64,000 nucleotides of DNA from NCBI GenBank assembly GCA_009767595.1, contig VSDK01028718.1, forward strand, positions 211,849-275,848, given 5' to 3'. The DNA is from Symbiodinium kawagutii. Taxonomy: Eukaryota; Sar; Dinophyceae; Suessiales; Symbiodiniaceae. A program made the position numbers and the translations under genes. Under the pieces are notes generated by a model that worked only from the letters and a program-made list of their open reading frames with translations, did no database searches and was not told the DNA's origin. Positions 33,200-45,304 of this stretch are shown here, piece by piece. The first letter of the stretch is position 1, and each line of letters opens with the position of its first letter.

Positions 33200-34442
33200 T
33201 TTGATTGCTCACTAATAGCCTAATAGCATTTTAATTCACTGGTGAGTAATTGGTGCCCGTTCGTTTTTGAGGATTCATAGTTGCTTTTAGTGGGACGTAG
33301 GTGTGGATAAAAGTCGCAAAGCGGTAGTTTCTGGATAGCTGACTCACGGTTGCGAGTGGTTATTGGAGACGTTTTTTTAATCAACGACGTTCCAAAGAGG
33401 TGTTTTATCCTGTCTTTTTTGATGTTTTTGTCCCAAAAAAGATAGGGGACGTACTAAAAACGATACGCTCAAAAACGATGCCGAAATTTGGAAAACGTTA
33501 GGGGGCGCCTAAAACAGCCGGGAATCACTTTTAACATATAAAGCAAAAAACGGCTCATATACAGTTGGCTAAGGGATCCTTAGTCGAAGGTTGATGTTGG
33601 TTAGTAGTGTTTATAAGTTTGATAATTAGTGGAAATTTGTGGGCAATTGTTGTCAATTGGTGAGTAATTGCTACTATAAGTTGTGATTATAGTGGTCAAT
33701 TGTTCTCCGCCGTGTAGTTATTCACCTTTGAGTTTCCCCCCCTTATAGTTACTATCAGTGGTTTATTACTACCAATGTCAACTACCAAGAACGATTGGTT
33801 TATTGTTGTGCTCAATTTCTGGCAAAGTGTAGTTTAAGGGTGCTTGGCCTGACGTTAATTGACGGACACACGGTGCTTTTCACCTTCAAGAAATATTTGG
33901 ATAGGGGCTAATAATCAGTAGCTGCTGGTGAATTCCTGATACGGCTTAATTGCTTGTGATTTGATTTCGATTAATCTCTACTTGCAATTGGTTGTGGTTA
34001 CTTGATGATCACTTGTTATGATGAATGGTGGTTAGTTGAGGGTTATCCAAACGTTGTCTTGATCGTTCATTCCAGCTGCCCATCACTGATGCTACCACAT
34101 GGCAGATTATGCCACTTCATAGTGGCTGAATTTAAGGAATAGGTACCAACAAACTGAGGGATGCATTGTCAAGTTTTATTTCAGAAAAAATAATATAACC
34201 AGGCATTTTGGGTTGACACACATTAGCGGTCATTATTTTCTAAGTCGCTGGTAGTAAGCCATTGTCTGAGTTTTGGCGCCGGACTTGCTGTCAAACTGAG
34301 CTTGGGACACAACTTTCAGGATGTCAGACTGATTCAGTCAACATCAGTTGAGAAGCTGTCACAACAATCTGCCAACTTTCAGGATGGACAGACGAGAACT
34401 GTTGTGAAGGTCTGTGCTGAGACACAACATCCGTATGTCTAG
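33200..34442. other. No gene recognised
   Basis: TAGTGGTTA-like sequence. 33400-33530 contains AAAAACGATACGCTC / AAAAACGATGCCG reiterations that may be a repeat remnant. Confidence 0.5.
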
Positions 34443-34603
34443 CTCTCGGCTCTCATCCGAGTGCGTCTCCGGCCGAGACCCGGCGGCGGGGCCAGGGCAA
34501 TCAGGGGCAGGCCAGTTGGAAAAGGCCATCAGCCTCAGCAGGCATCAGCGTCAACATCAAGAAGAATGAGCCCGTGATCAGCAACTTCAGCCCGCAGAGG
34601 CTT
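34443..34603 (+). CDS. Candidate exon, Arg/Gln/Ser-rich then GISVNIKKNEPV segment
   Basis: After a CTAG acceptor at 34439-34442 the frame reads GSHPSASPAETRRRGQGNQG, QASWKRPSASAGISVNIKKN and EPVISNFSPQRL before a T10 run. Its ordered C-terminal part contrasts with the disordered start. No recognised domain and no clear donor. Confidence 0.35.
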
Positions 34604-34692
34604 TTTTTTTTTCGCCGCTTGGATGCCGTCATGTCTCGCTAGAGGGGCCTATCAGAAACAGAATTGTAGTAATGGTAGTCGCAGTAGTGGTA

Positions 34693-35304
34693 AGAAGGAG
34701 AAAAGACAGAAGAAAAAAAAGAGAGAAAGAAAGAAGGAAGGAAGGAAGGAAGGAAGGAAGGAAGGAAGGAAGGAAAGAAAGAAAGAAAGAAAGAAAGAAA
34801 GACAGAAAGAAAGAAAGAAAGAAAGAAAAGACAGAGAGAAAGAAAGAAGGAAAGAAAGAAAGGAAGAAAGAAAGAAAGAAAGAAAAGACTGAGAGAAAGA
34901 AAGAAGGAAGGAAAGAAAGAAAGGAAGAAAGAAAGAAAGACAGAAAGAAAGAAAGAAAGAAAGAAAGACAGAAAGAAAGAAAGAAAGAAAAGACAGAGAT
35001 AAAGAAAGAAGGAAAGAAAGACAGAAAGAAAGAAAAGACAGAGAGAAAGAAAGAAGGAAGGAAAGAAAGAAAGAAAGAAAGGAAGAAAGAAAGAAAGAAG
35101 GAAAGAAAGGAAGAAAGAAAGAAAAACAGACAGACAGACAGACAGACCGACCGACCGACAGACAGACAGACAGACAGACCGACAGACAGACCGACAGACA
35201 GACAGACAGACAGACCGACAGACAGACCGACAGACAGACAGACAGACAGACAGACACACGGACAGTAAGCAGGTAAGTAAGTAAATAAATAGGTAAGTAA
35301 GTAA
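34693..35304 (+). repeat. Compound tetranucleotide array (GAAA/GAAG)n-(GACA/GACC)n-(GTAA)n
   Basis: About 430 bp of nearly uninterrupted purine (GAAA, GAAG, AAAGACAGA variants) passes at ~35126 into ~135 bp of GACA/GACC and then ~40 bp of GTAA. The long Lys/Arg/Glu or Ser/Phe/Leu/Cys frames across it are by-products of the 4-bp period. Confidence 0.95.
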
Positions 35305-35439
35305 GGTGACAATGACCATGGTTTCGAGATGCAGACTGATATTGATAGTGGTGGTGATCGTGATAATGAGAGTGCTAGCATTAATGATCATGACAATGAG
35401 AATGACAACGATAAAATAGTTCCTACGGGATCTGTGTCT

Positions 35440-35550
35440 CACCGGCCTCCAGCCTGGCCGCAGGTTGCGTTCTCACCGGCGCCACCTCCAGCAACTAGGC
35501 AAAATGCGATGGCAGATGGTGATGGTTTGACAAACTTCCAGGGAATATGA
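35440..35550 (+). CDS. Candidate small Pro-rich exon
   Basis: Reads SVSHRPPAWPQVAFSPAPPP then ATRQNAMADGDGLTNFQGI and a stop. Follows a GATAATGAGAATGAC-type imperfect repeat. Confidence 0.22.
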   Translation, partial: HRPPAWPQVAFSPAPPPATRQNAMADGDGLTNFQGI

Positions 35551-37188
35551 TATAAACCAAACATCAATAAGCATACAGTAACGGGATTTGACCAGGCCGA
35601 CCAATGTGATGTTGGTTTATTATTTCAATATTGGATATATTGGTTTAATTGCCCATGCTTGGGGATGTAACCAATAATGGCGAGTCTGTGTTCATTCATT
35701 TTCGTTGATTCCATCCCCTCTGCATTTAGTTTCAAAAGTAATTGTCTAGAGTGATCGGGAATTGCGCCTATGGTTTCCTGTTGGTAGTGTCAGTTTTCAG
35801 GCCCGAAGACTTTTTCCAAACGATTTTGCCACATGCTGGCTTGACACTGCTTTTATTATCTTCATCTGAGGTAGACTTGGATATTGCCTTCTTTTGTTTA
35901 TGGCAGCGAGGTGCCCCAGATACCCCTTGAACTCGAAAGGGGTAACGTTTCTACAGATGTTACTATCAATGTAACATGTACACGTTACGTTTATAGTCAT
36001 GTCTTCAGATGTTCTGTATTTTGCACATTTGTATGAGGGCATTGTTTTTGCATACAGTTGAAATTGTGGTTTTGACAGTAAAGTATGGATCAGAGCCAAC
36101 CCAGACGGTCCATACCCCCGATCCACACCAAAATGCAGGTGATCCAGAATCATTTGCGCCTTTCTTTTGCACGTATCCTTTGGGCACCCCGGGGTTATTT
36201 GTTTTATCAATATTTTTGTTTAATAGATATGGATTGTTTGATTGTACAATTGATTTCTGCAGATAGATTATGTTCAATGCATGCGTGTTGATATAGTACG
36301 TAAACTGTTTATAGTTTTGGCATTTACCCGGTTCTGGAACTACAGCTCGCACATATGGTCATTGATCGGTTGAAACAGACCATTTCCCATAGATTTCTGT
36401 CGCTACCTATTGGTGGCAAACTATATGTTGCTGCTACCTTTGCACTTGATGTGGTCTGATTATTACTAGATATTACTAGTATGGGTGTGTGAAAGTATGA
36501 TAAACCCCAACTGTGACTATTGGTGATATCCTCCTTAAGGCTTGGTGATTGCTGCCCGTTCTAGACCACTATTGCTGCGCCATAGTATTGATACTAACAT
36601 TGTGCTGCTGGTTAGTTGAAACAAACATGTTGCTAGTTTTGGTTCAACTGTGCGTGAATGTTGGTTGTTCATGGCGGTATCGTTTACATCAGCTGATGGA
36701 TAAAAAACTTCAGTCAACAAAATCAAAACAAAAACAACCAAACATTGGTTGGAACACTGTTCACTGTTTACCATGCGCTACCTGTCAATGTACATTGCCC
36801 AAATCATCACCCAAATCACTATCTATACAGCCTACATCATGACCAGCGTTGCAGTGGATACCGACATTGAACTACCATTGGCGACTGCTATTGATGATTA
36901 GACTACCGCAATTGCATGTTTCTTGCATTTTCATCCACTGTTCTTAAGTTTTTTATTCCAGCCACTCTGACTGCATCAATTGTTGTCTGAATTGTGTTTG
37001 TTTTCCAACATCTCTACATACCATGGTCTTTGTTTAACTTACTTTGTGTTTCTCAGCCTGTAGCTACTACACTATGAGAATGGTAGCTCAACAGTTTTTA
37101 ATAGATTTAATCGATTCATTCGTTCAAGTTTTTTTGATAGCATTTTTTGTTTAAAACTGCGAGTTTTTTGTAAGGCTACCATCTTGTT
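35551..37188. other. No gene recognised
   Basis: AT-rich; frames at 35797-36352 overlap on both strands without protein character. Confidence 0.5.
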
Positions 37189-37266
37189 GATCCGGGCCCC
37201 GTTTGGCGCAAGTGGTGGTTGACTTCCTGCGGCTCCCAGGAACCTGCAGCGACCGAACCGGCCGAG
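37189..37266 (+). CDS. Candidate small exon
   Basis: Reads DPGPVWRKWWLTSCGSQEPA then ATEPAE before the donor GTGCTG at 37267. The minus strand is also open (37072-37290), so the strand is uncertain. Confidence 0.3.
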
Positions 37267-37396
37267 GTGCTGGGTTGCTGACAGCGTCACAGCACTGGGA
37301 TGTGAACAGAAGGGAACCAGTCTGGTTGGTGGTTACTGATGGTTAAAAATGGTTTACAATAGGGGATAATAAGCAACAATGATGGTTAAAACAACT

Positions 37397-37498
37397 ACTG
37401 GTTGGTGGTTGGATTGACATTTTTCACTTTTCCCTGTAGTTATTAAGAAATTGTTGGTTGAACAACATATTTTCAAAGGGGTTGAAACCACCAACCAG
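37397..37498 (+). repeat. Family B inverted-repeat element, best copy
   Basis: The ends CTGGTTGGTGGTT and AACCACCAACCAG are perfect inverted complements over 13 bp. Length is about 100 bp. This is the reference copy for the site entered by the LINE. Confidence 0.8.
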
Positions 37499-38734
37499 CA
37501 GTTATCGGAACCCAGAGAACCAACCATGATACAACAACCACGTTGCTTCGTTGGTGAGTGTGTTCGTAGGTGCATGTGTCTTTTTTCCGACCAGAACCGA
37601 TTGATTTTCAAATTGTTGTCAGTGAAAACTACCCACTGAAGTTGTTGTTTTGTTCAGTATGACGTCGTTTTTTTGCGATTACTTCAGCCATTTTCAACCA
37701 CTATGTACCCACTGACTGATGTTTACGTCCCTTGTTTTCTCATCCAAGACACCCAGTTCGTGACTTAGATCCACTTTGAGAATTCCCATGTTCGGATTGC
37801 TGGAACTATCATGTCTTACTTAGCATCAGACGGATGCGAGTGACACCATGATGGCAAAACCATCATTGGTTTGGCAGCTCCATTGATTCACGGCAGTCGA
37901 GCCGCTGTTTCCCGTCCAAACTAGTCGGTTGTTCACCTCCCCTAGTCACCAAATAGGGGGCTGCCCCAAATTACCAATAGATTCAGTATCCACAGGAGAC
38001 CACCCAATTGTTGCCAGTTAACATGTGCATCGGTGACACCACTGATTTGGGAGATGTCATGACACAACCTGCATAAAACAACATGTGTTGCGGGGTAGAT
38101 TCAACCACCAACATGAGGTCCGTTACGAAGCAGTTCTATCAATTGTTCAGTAGAATGAGGAAAATTCAACTAGCACATCCGCTTTTGAATATCTATCACA
38201 TATCACATATTGTGCAATTGATTTGAAATACAACCATTCAGAAACATTAAACATATCAAATGGACAACAGCATCACATTCCCGTAGACACCAAGTTGGGA
38301 CCAATTGATGCGTTCAACCACCGCTAGTTCGAACTCATGCCAGCACTTTTCACAGTCAATGTGTGACAAACATGTTTGGAGAAATATCCTCTTAACTGCA
38401 CAGATCTTCACAAACATAGAGATGCTGAGATGCACTTGCATGTATACAGATGTGTGTGTTGACTTGATCGAAGTACATGAAACAATTACTGTATGAATAA
38501 TGTTCATTACACATACACATGACATGTTTTTATCAGTTGCTATGTTCTTTTGCAGTCACATAGATGTCATGCACAAACACAATGTTTGGAATTGCCTCAA
38601 ACAAAGCCATCCACGTTGGTTATTGTGATTTTTTTGACAGTGATTTCTTGCGAGCCACAACATGCCGCGAATGCATCGGCCGCTGCGAGGAAAATGTTGG
38701 TAAATGCTGATTAGCGATGTTTGTCCAGCATTGG

Positions 38735-38756
38735 GTGATGGTGATGGTGATGATGA

Positions 38757-38812
<56 letters not shown>

Positions 38813-38813
38813 G
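38735..38813 (+). repeat. (GAT)n microsatellite
   Basis: GGTGATGGTGAT followed by about 20 GAT/ATG repeats, ending at GATTGTT. Confidence 0.93.
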
Positions 38814-40037
38814 TTATACAGTATGAAAAGGGAACATTGAACCCACTTGAACCCCAAGATCACTAGACGATACTTGTTTGAAGGTTGTCTATTTTCAGGG
38901 TCCAATTTCAAGGTCGATGCCTTTGGTTTTCTTTCTTGGATGCAATCGCTTGCACATATGAAGACAATCATGTATTCTCACTGTTGGGCACAATCAATGT
39001 ATTGATTCCCATCGAGGGCAACTCATAAAGTCACTTATGGTTTAAGGGTTCTTTAGCTGATAGCAATTTCACCCTTTGGCTCATCAAAAAATGATGGTCA
39101 GGCTCAGAGCCATCCCGGTGTCTCCATGGCTGCAGGATGACATTGGTGTAGAGCCTCAAGAGCCAGCGCAACAGGACTGGATGCCGGGATGCTGGTTATT
39201 TGTTTTTTTGTCCGAACTCGTATGTTGTACACTAGGATGGTTGGCATCACAAAGAAGCGATTTCATTTTGGGGTTTATTTTGGGGTAGTCCTAGTTGAAG
39301 AAACACCCAGTTACAGGTGATTTCAAGCAACAAACTCGAGTCCATCAGAAGGGCTGCCAGAGGCAAGCTTCTTCTGGTGAATCATGGTCACCCCCAATTC
39401 TGAGGGACAACAATTAATGATTAGTCTATTACCAATTACCAATGCATTATATGATGTTCAGGTGAACCATTGAAGGTATCCTAATCACTGGTGATTACCA
39501 CTGGTTATAGTTAGTAACTTTGATACCTACACTGGTTCATGGTAAGAATTTGTGTGATTGATCTTTTGATTGGTCCTAATTCAGTGCTGAAGGCAAGGGT
39601 TGCCAGATTAGCACCAAAACCACTTGTCATTCGTATGAATCGTTCATTACTGGGATACCTACAGTACAATGACAAATAAGTCATGGAAACTGCAACCGGA
39701 AACGTTATAAGTTCTGATGGCTAATCATATACCTACAGTGGTGTGATCACTCAAACCAGGTTCCTCCACCACCTGGATGAAGTTTGATGAATTTGTATAC
39801 CAGTCAATGCAAATTGTTGATGACTATTGCATGTTTGACAATGAATAAAAGCTGCTTTACATCGAGCATCTTTGATCATAGCGTAGCGTACAACATACGC
39901 AGTTTAGAATTAGTAAAGATTGAGGTTTAGAATGAGTTTAGATGGAGGTTGATCATGTTTCTCAATCAGACCACAGTGCTTGATCATGGCGGATACGGAC
40001 CCGACTCATACGCTCTGTGCTTTTGGGACAACACGTA

Positions 40038-40038
40038 T

Positions 40039-40131
<93 letters not shown>
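40038..40131 (+). repeat. (ACA)n microsatellite
   Basis: About 30 uninterrupted ACA/CAA repeats, a long and pure run. Confidence 0.95.
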
Positions 40132-40937
40132 TACGACACGCATTGATTAGCATTGTTTTCTTTTTCACATTGATGTACAAATGATGATGCAAACGGTATT
40201 TTCGGAAGCGTTCAGTGGCGCAGCCGCAACAGACTTCAAAATCTAATGTTTGAAATCAGCCCTCTCGGAAGAGAGCTAGCGGCAAGGCAAGTTGTCGTCA
40301 CTGGGACACTGCCTTCAAACACCCAAGCAACTGCTGTTCCTTTTGTGTGGTTTCCTGAGATTTACAGCTGCCAGCAAACCAGGACATGCAGGGTGTCGCC
40401 CCGAGATTGTTGGTTTCTTCAATCCACTCTGAGTTTGATCATTTGTGTGAGGATAGGTTTCAGGTTTCCATCATGGAACGATGTTCCCCAAATTATGCCT
40501 GTGACACGGTAACAGGTATGTCCAGCTGGGAGGACAGCCATTCAACAGGGATAGAAGCAATACAAGGTGTACAGCCTGAACCGACAGGAGCATAGAACAA
40601 TCTCTAAACACCCTTGAGAAACTTCGCTTGTTTGCACAAGGTATCCCTGAAAGGTAAGGTCATGTTTTTAAAGAGGGAAACCAACCAGTTCACAGTCTAG
40701 GAAACACCCACATGTCGGGGTCGGCAAGTATAGCAACATTTCACATCGGTTTGGTTCATCTTCATGGTGATGTCGGTGTGCCTTTTGACGCATGCCAAAT
40801 CATCCGTGACTTTGAAGTATTGAGCTATGAATAACTATTGGACGTTGTGATTCTCAATGTTGCCGTTGATATTGGAGGGGCTGACAGACCAACGTTTGAC
40901 TAGTTAGGCCATGTCAATCGAATCACATCAAGTCTAG

Positions 40938-41147
40938 CGTGATCGGCCCGCCGATTCACCCCTCAAATTTGCCGATCAACAGCGGCCCTCGCAGTACAAT
41001 GACGACAACGCTGGATCCGACGGCAGTGGCGACGATGGAGGTGACGACGGAACTGACGATGGCAACGATGACTATGGCAGCGACGATGGCAGTGAGGGCC
41101 TCAACCGGGTTTGCTTAGAAAGGGAATCAGTACTCGATGTGAACGTG
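40938..41147 (+). CDS. Candidate internal exon, Asp/Gly-rich protein segment
   Basis: A 210-bp GC-rich island, open as exactly 70 codons, lies between a CTAG acceptor (40934-40937) and a GTGAGT donor at 41148, both good splice signals. The encoded segment begins with a polar stretch ending in RPSQYNDDNAGS, then a ~35-residue Asp/Gly run (DGSGDDGGDDGTDDGNDDYG), then EGLNRVCLERESVLDVNV. Acidic low-complexity segments occur in nucleolar, chromatin and calcium-binding proteins, so no function can be assigned. One alternate phase reads Thr/Met-rich, but it lacks the natural transition into the C-terminal part. The flanks are AT-rich with no coding character. Confidence 0.5.
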
Positions 41148-41153
41148 GTGAGT

Positions 41154-41850
41154 AGAGATGCTAGGCGATGGTTTAAGTTAATTGGTAGTAGTGGTTCGTA
41201 TACCTTAGTACCAGTATAGTGGTGAGTATAGTGGTTAATATAATAGTGGCTAGGATAGTGGTCAGTGTAGTGAAGTGCTTAGTACTGATTAGTGGTGGTT
41301 GCTAGTGGATAGTAGTGGTTGGTTGGTTATTGATGGTGAACGATGATTAATTGGTGGTTAATGATAGTCAATGAATGATGGTATGTTGATTCATGCTTAA
41401 TCAACTGTATCCAATGATGCTTTTTGATGGTTGGTAGTGGTTCCAAAAACAAAAACCCGTGGTCCTGTGGTTAAGGTCTTTATACACCTTTAAGAAAAGG
41501 TTCATGATAAAAAAAAGACTGAATGGTGCTTTCTGATGGTCAATCATATTTTATCATGCCATCAAGTAACAACACTCAACGTGGATGCAACAGGAAATGC
41601 TTGGTGATGATCAATGAAACAAATCAAAAGTGGATGAAAATGGATGAACATGGTGGGTACTGTTCATGGTTGTACTGTAATTGGTTGACTGTCATAGTCA
41701 ACCAATGCTACTTGGCGGCTCATCCTAGGCAATGCCAGTTGCTTCCATTTTTTATTAGGTAAGGGTCAGCAGGCAGCTGAGCGATGAATCATGAACCAGG
41801 CCAACAGCTTGAGACGATCAACATGTCCAAAAGCCATCATATATCCAATA
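41154..41850. other. TAGTGGTTAG-type degenerate repeats, no gene
   Basis: Loose TAGTGGTGAG/TAGTGGTTAA reiterations at 41190-41340, then AT-rich sequence. Confidence 0.55.
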
Positions 41851-41970
41851 TATGGCTATGGGTCAAAACTAACCAACCAATAATGGTGGATAATAACCAA
41901 CAAACTAAAGGGAAAACAATGGTTAATGATAGGGGAACCAGGGTTACGGGGTTTTGGCCCACTGCCATAT
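41851..41970 (+). repeat. Family A MITE-like element
   Basis: TATGGCTATGGGTCAAAACT at the left and GGGGTTTTGGCCCACTGCCATA at the right, with GATAATAACCAACAAACTAA and AAAACAATGGTTAATGATAG inside. A near-consensus full copy. Confidence 0.8.
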
Positions 41971-42833
41971 GTTGGTACCTGCTGACTGTCCAAATTCTCA
42001 ATTGATAAAGAAGGAAACCACCAGTCTTTGAGGGTGCAACATTTTTGGACACACTCAAATGATACTGGTAATGGGCGATAGGCGATACCTAGAATCTGCC
42101 CATCGGTTTCGTCAACTCATTCATCGAACACTGCGGCAGTGCCAGAGAGTCCACATACAGCAGAACCATTGGTGGCAGCACAGCTACTGGTTGGGTCATG
42201 GATGTTTATGACCACGCTTGAGTAAATTTTGTAAATCACAGGTCAAGCCGTTGTGAACAGCATGAACTAGGTTATTTAGCAATAGAAGTTGTTGCGTTGG
42301 CCATTTTTCTTTTTCGAAATGCATATAACATAAATACTTATACTATGTACGCAGGTTTGCGTGTACGCGTTTTGCGTGTTGATATATATATATATAATAT
42401 ATTCGTTTATTAATTTATTCATAAAAGTGACAATGATGTTTGTCATCAATGGTAACATCATAAAGTTCAAGTTGAGGATATGCAGCAATTTAGATGCGGA
42501 TTTTTTACTGTGAGTGTGGGGTGTAGTGTTTGGGCAAGTCACAAAACACTGGCCCTCAGATTTCGCCACTGGCTGTTGGAATTGGTCGTGTACAACTGCT
42601 CTTTTCAAATCTATTCCTCGGTCCACAGTTCAGCAACCAATGAATAGCATCTATTTCGTAGCAACTATCCCCAAAACCTCCAATTAATCTATGAACCCAA
42701 CTTCAAAACCTCCTATTAATCTATGAATCCAACATATCCAACTTCAACACCTCCAATTAATCTATGAACCCAATTTCTTCAACATGTAGCAACTGTTGCT
42801 CACACAGTTTCTATGAATTTCTTCACCTCTCAG
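41971..42833. other. AT-rich DNA with a small direct repeat
   Basis: CTCCAATTAATCTATGAACC-type units recur at about 42678, 42711 and 42752. No gene seen. Confidence 0.6.
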
Positions 42834-42986
42834 TAGCCCCTTCACCGCTGGCATGTTGGATGGCCTCGTTGGTGACCCAGGTGATCCTTGGTCCAAGGGC
42901 AAGGGTCCCAAGGGCTTCGGCAAGAGCTTTGGCAGAGGCGGCTTTGGCAAAGGAGCGCCGCGCCGCTGGGCTGGGCACCCTCCCAG
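42834..42986 (+). CDS. Candidate internal exon, Gly/Lys/Phe-rich segment
   Basis: A 153-bp island follows a pyrimidine-rich acceptor (TTCACCTCTCAG) and ends at CCCAG|GTAGGGG, a near-ideal donor. It reads SPFTAGMLDGLVGDPGDPWS, then KGKGPKGFGKSFGRGGFGKG and APRRWAGHPP. The GKG/FGRGG composition resembles RGG-type RNA-binding or disordered linkers; the ORF1 protein of the LINE has a comparable GKGKGK stretch. The partner exons are not identified. Confidence 0.5.
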
Positions 42987-42992
42987 GTAGGG

Positions 42993-44221
42993 GTTGGATG
43001 ACCTCCGCAGAAAGTGGATGCCGTTCTGGTAGGGTTTGGCTGTTAGTTTCTAGGAGATTACCCTCTGGAGACGAAGCTAGTTGAGACGAAGCTAGTTGTG
43101 TGGATCATCCACCGATATCTACCGTTACAAGTGGTTTAGCTATGAAAGATTGGCGATTTTTAGTTTGCAGATTAATTTGCCTGAGAGTCTGAGCGTTATG
43201 ATTCATAGTAATTAATGATGATTGAGAATCGTGTTCAACAAGATATCCAGCAGTTCATGACCCACACATTTTTGAGGTCAATCACCACCGGTCTCTTGTG
43301 CAGTGGGAGGGTGCTTCATTTACATGGATATCCCATCACATCAATTACTTGCTTGGAGATCGCATACGCAGCTAGTGCTTTTGACTTGGGATGTCAAAGG
43401 TTTTTGATCAATAAATCCTTGGGCCTGCTAGGTGTATCTAGTAAAACGACGACAGGCAAGAAACCACAAGTGCATTGTAGTAGCACTTGCTTGGGAAGGT
43501 GGGCGTAGACGTCTTTATAAACTCACCTGAGTGGTGGTTTAAATCTTTATTTTCAGTATTGACAAATGTTTGGTTGATCAACCAACTCTTTCAATACTTT
43601 TCCATAGGGGTTTGGTGAAACCCAAATCCAGGGATAGGAAACCGGTGAGATTGGGCGCGGAGCAATCGCAGCAGCGGCCACAATGCGCTTGGCCAAGCCA
43701 TGAACTGCCAGGGTTCCACGGGATCACTCTGATGGTGAATGATTGGTCATAGTATGTCATAGCATTGTTGAATGATGCTGTAGTGTAGCACTGGTTTATG
43801 ATGTGAATGGTTGATCATAGCCTCATGACGGGAAGAACATCCTCATGAACCGGCTACCAGGGTGAATGTGAATCAAGAATGGAGATGATGGCTTAATGAC
43901 TACTGATAGTCTAGTTGTTCTTTCGCGTTCAGAAACTTTGTAAAATCATGAATCGCTACAGTAAGATCTCAAATGAACCATTTGTTGAACAGTAAACGAC
44001 GATTATTTGAATGGTTTCCCAATGGATCTCCACCAATGGATAACCACCAAAAACGAAGCAGAGTCAGTTGTCCATAGCAGTCGAATGAGTTGGCTGATGA
44101 ATGGGCTCATGCACTGGCTGATGAGCTGGTACCGTGGTCACCCAAGCATCCAACGAATCTTGGGGAAGCCTACCTGGAGCAAGGTAAGTCACCCAACAAT
44201 GTGAAAACCGGTGAAATCCAC
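42993..44221. other. No convincing gene
   Basis: Contains a tandem GAGACGAAGCTAGTTG duplication at about 43070-43097. The small patch 43645-43725 is open in several phases but is too short to call. Confidence 0.5.
43531..43630 (+). repeat. Family B inverted-repeat element
   Basis: GTGGTGGTTTAAAT at the left, CCATAGGGGTTTGGTGAAACCC at the right. The right end is rearranged compared with 37.4 kb. Confidence 0.55.
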
Positions 44222-44353
44222 GGTTCATCGGTGGCGAATCGCCCCACATCTCTCACCGGTGAACCTGGGACCCAGCCTGCAAAGCAGCTTGCAGGAACTG
44301 GCTCTGGCAGCTTCGGAGGGACCGGCCGGCAGCAACGTGTGGCCAAGCCATGA
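44222..44353 (+). CDS. Candidate terminal exon
   Basis: Reads SVANRPTSLTGEPGTQPAKQ, LAGTGSGSFGGTGRQQRVAK, P and a stop. Gly/Thr/Ser-rich. Confidence 0.28.
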   Translation, partial: GSSVANRPTSLTGEPGTQPAKQLAGTGSGSFGGTGRQQRVAKP

Positions 44354-44374
44354 CTAGTTCCTCATGGGAATGGT

Positions 44375-44605
44375 GAAATGCTATGGATAAGAACTTGATC
44401 CAAGGTATTTCATAGAGTATCTTGATTTTAAGAATGCTATTTCATTGGATTATGATTATGAATCATATTAAAGTTTAACCATAGTTAAACCATAGTTGAC
44501 TATGATCATACAGTTTAACCACTTCATTGGTATTCCATAGGTGATGTGCTATGAATAGTTCTTGATCTAAGGTATTTCATAGGCTATCTTGATCAAGTGT
44601 ATAGC
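44375..44605. repeat. 48-bp direct repeat pair
   Basis: AAGGTATTTCATAGAGTATC and AAGGTATTTCATAGGCTATC with matching left context (TGCTATG, CTTGATC) lie about 170 bp apart. Confidence 0.6.
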
Positions 44606-45238
44606 CTGTATAGCTATGATAGTTGCATATCTTGATCTTCCAGATACTGACAGCTACATCATCTTATATTGATTAGCTTTGAATCTGTGGGTGATGAATA
44701 GTTGTTGATCTAAGGGTTATATATTCAGAAGGCTTAATGACGAATTGATCAAGATACATATCATTCAGATTTAGATTCAGATTGTTATTGATCGTAGCAG
44801 GTAATTCGTAGATCTTGATAGGCTGTGGGTTTCTGATGGCCATCAAATAGCTATGAATCTATAGTCTATGGGTTTTGAATGGTTATTGATCTACTCTTAT
44901 TTGTAGTCAGTTGTGGTTCGGTTTCATGAGGGTTTTTAATTTACTTGGCATGCTGTTTGTGTATTTTGGAGGATTAGGTGATTAGGTAGGTAACAAGTAG
45001 GCAAGCAAAACAATTTGAAGCAATGGTTGGTACTGGTTTATCATGATTGGCGAGCATTTTTTGAGTGGTGAAGAATCAGATCAAAGTGAGACAGAGCTGC
45101 GGTGCTATTGCAGCGGAAGGAATGTTGCTCCGTACTTCCTTAGTGTTTCTGGAAGTCAAAAGGCCTTCAGGCAACCGGATTTTGATGATTGGAATGTAGG
45201 AGTACGGACAGCAACCACCAATTGCTGGACAGCCCATT

Positions 45239-45304
45239 GGAAACCAACAGGTGTCCTTTTCTGGGAAACTGATCTCTCCGGGACCGGTTGGGCTGTTGGT
45301 TTCC
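45239..45304. repeat. 66-bp fold-back with perfect 12-bp ends
   Basis: GGAAACCAACAG at 45239-45250 and CTGTTGGTTTCC at 45293-45304 are exact inverted complements. The ends resemble family B termini, but the interior does not. Confidence 0.7.

Larger units (their letters stand above)
37640..40937. other. No gene recognised apart from microsatellites
   Basis: Ordinary AT-rich sequence around the (GAT)n and (ACA)n arrays. A moderately GC-rich stretch at 40245-40590 has an 88-codon frame without recognisable features. Confidence 0.5.

Noticed and set aside
34629-35442. 200-267 codon Ser/Phe/Leu/Cys or Lys/Arg/Glu frames
   Set aside because: A 4-bp repeat read as a 12-bp (4-codon) period in every phase; not genes.
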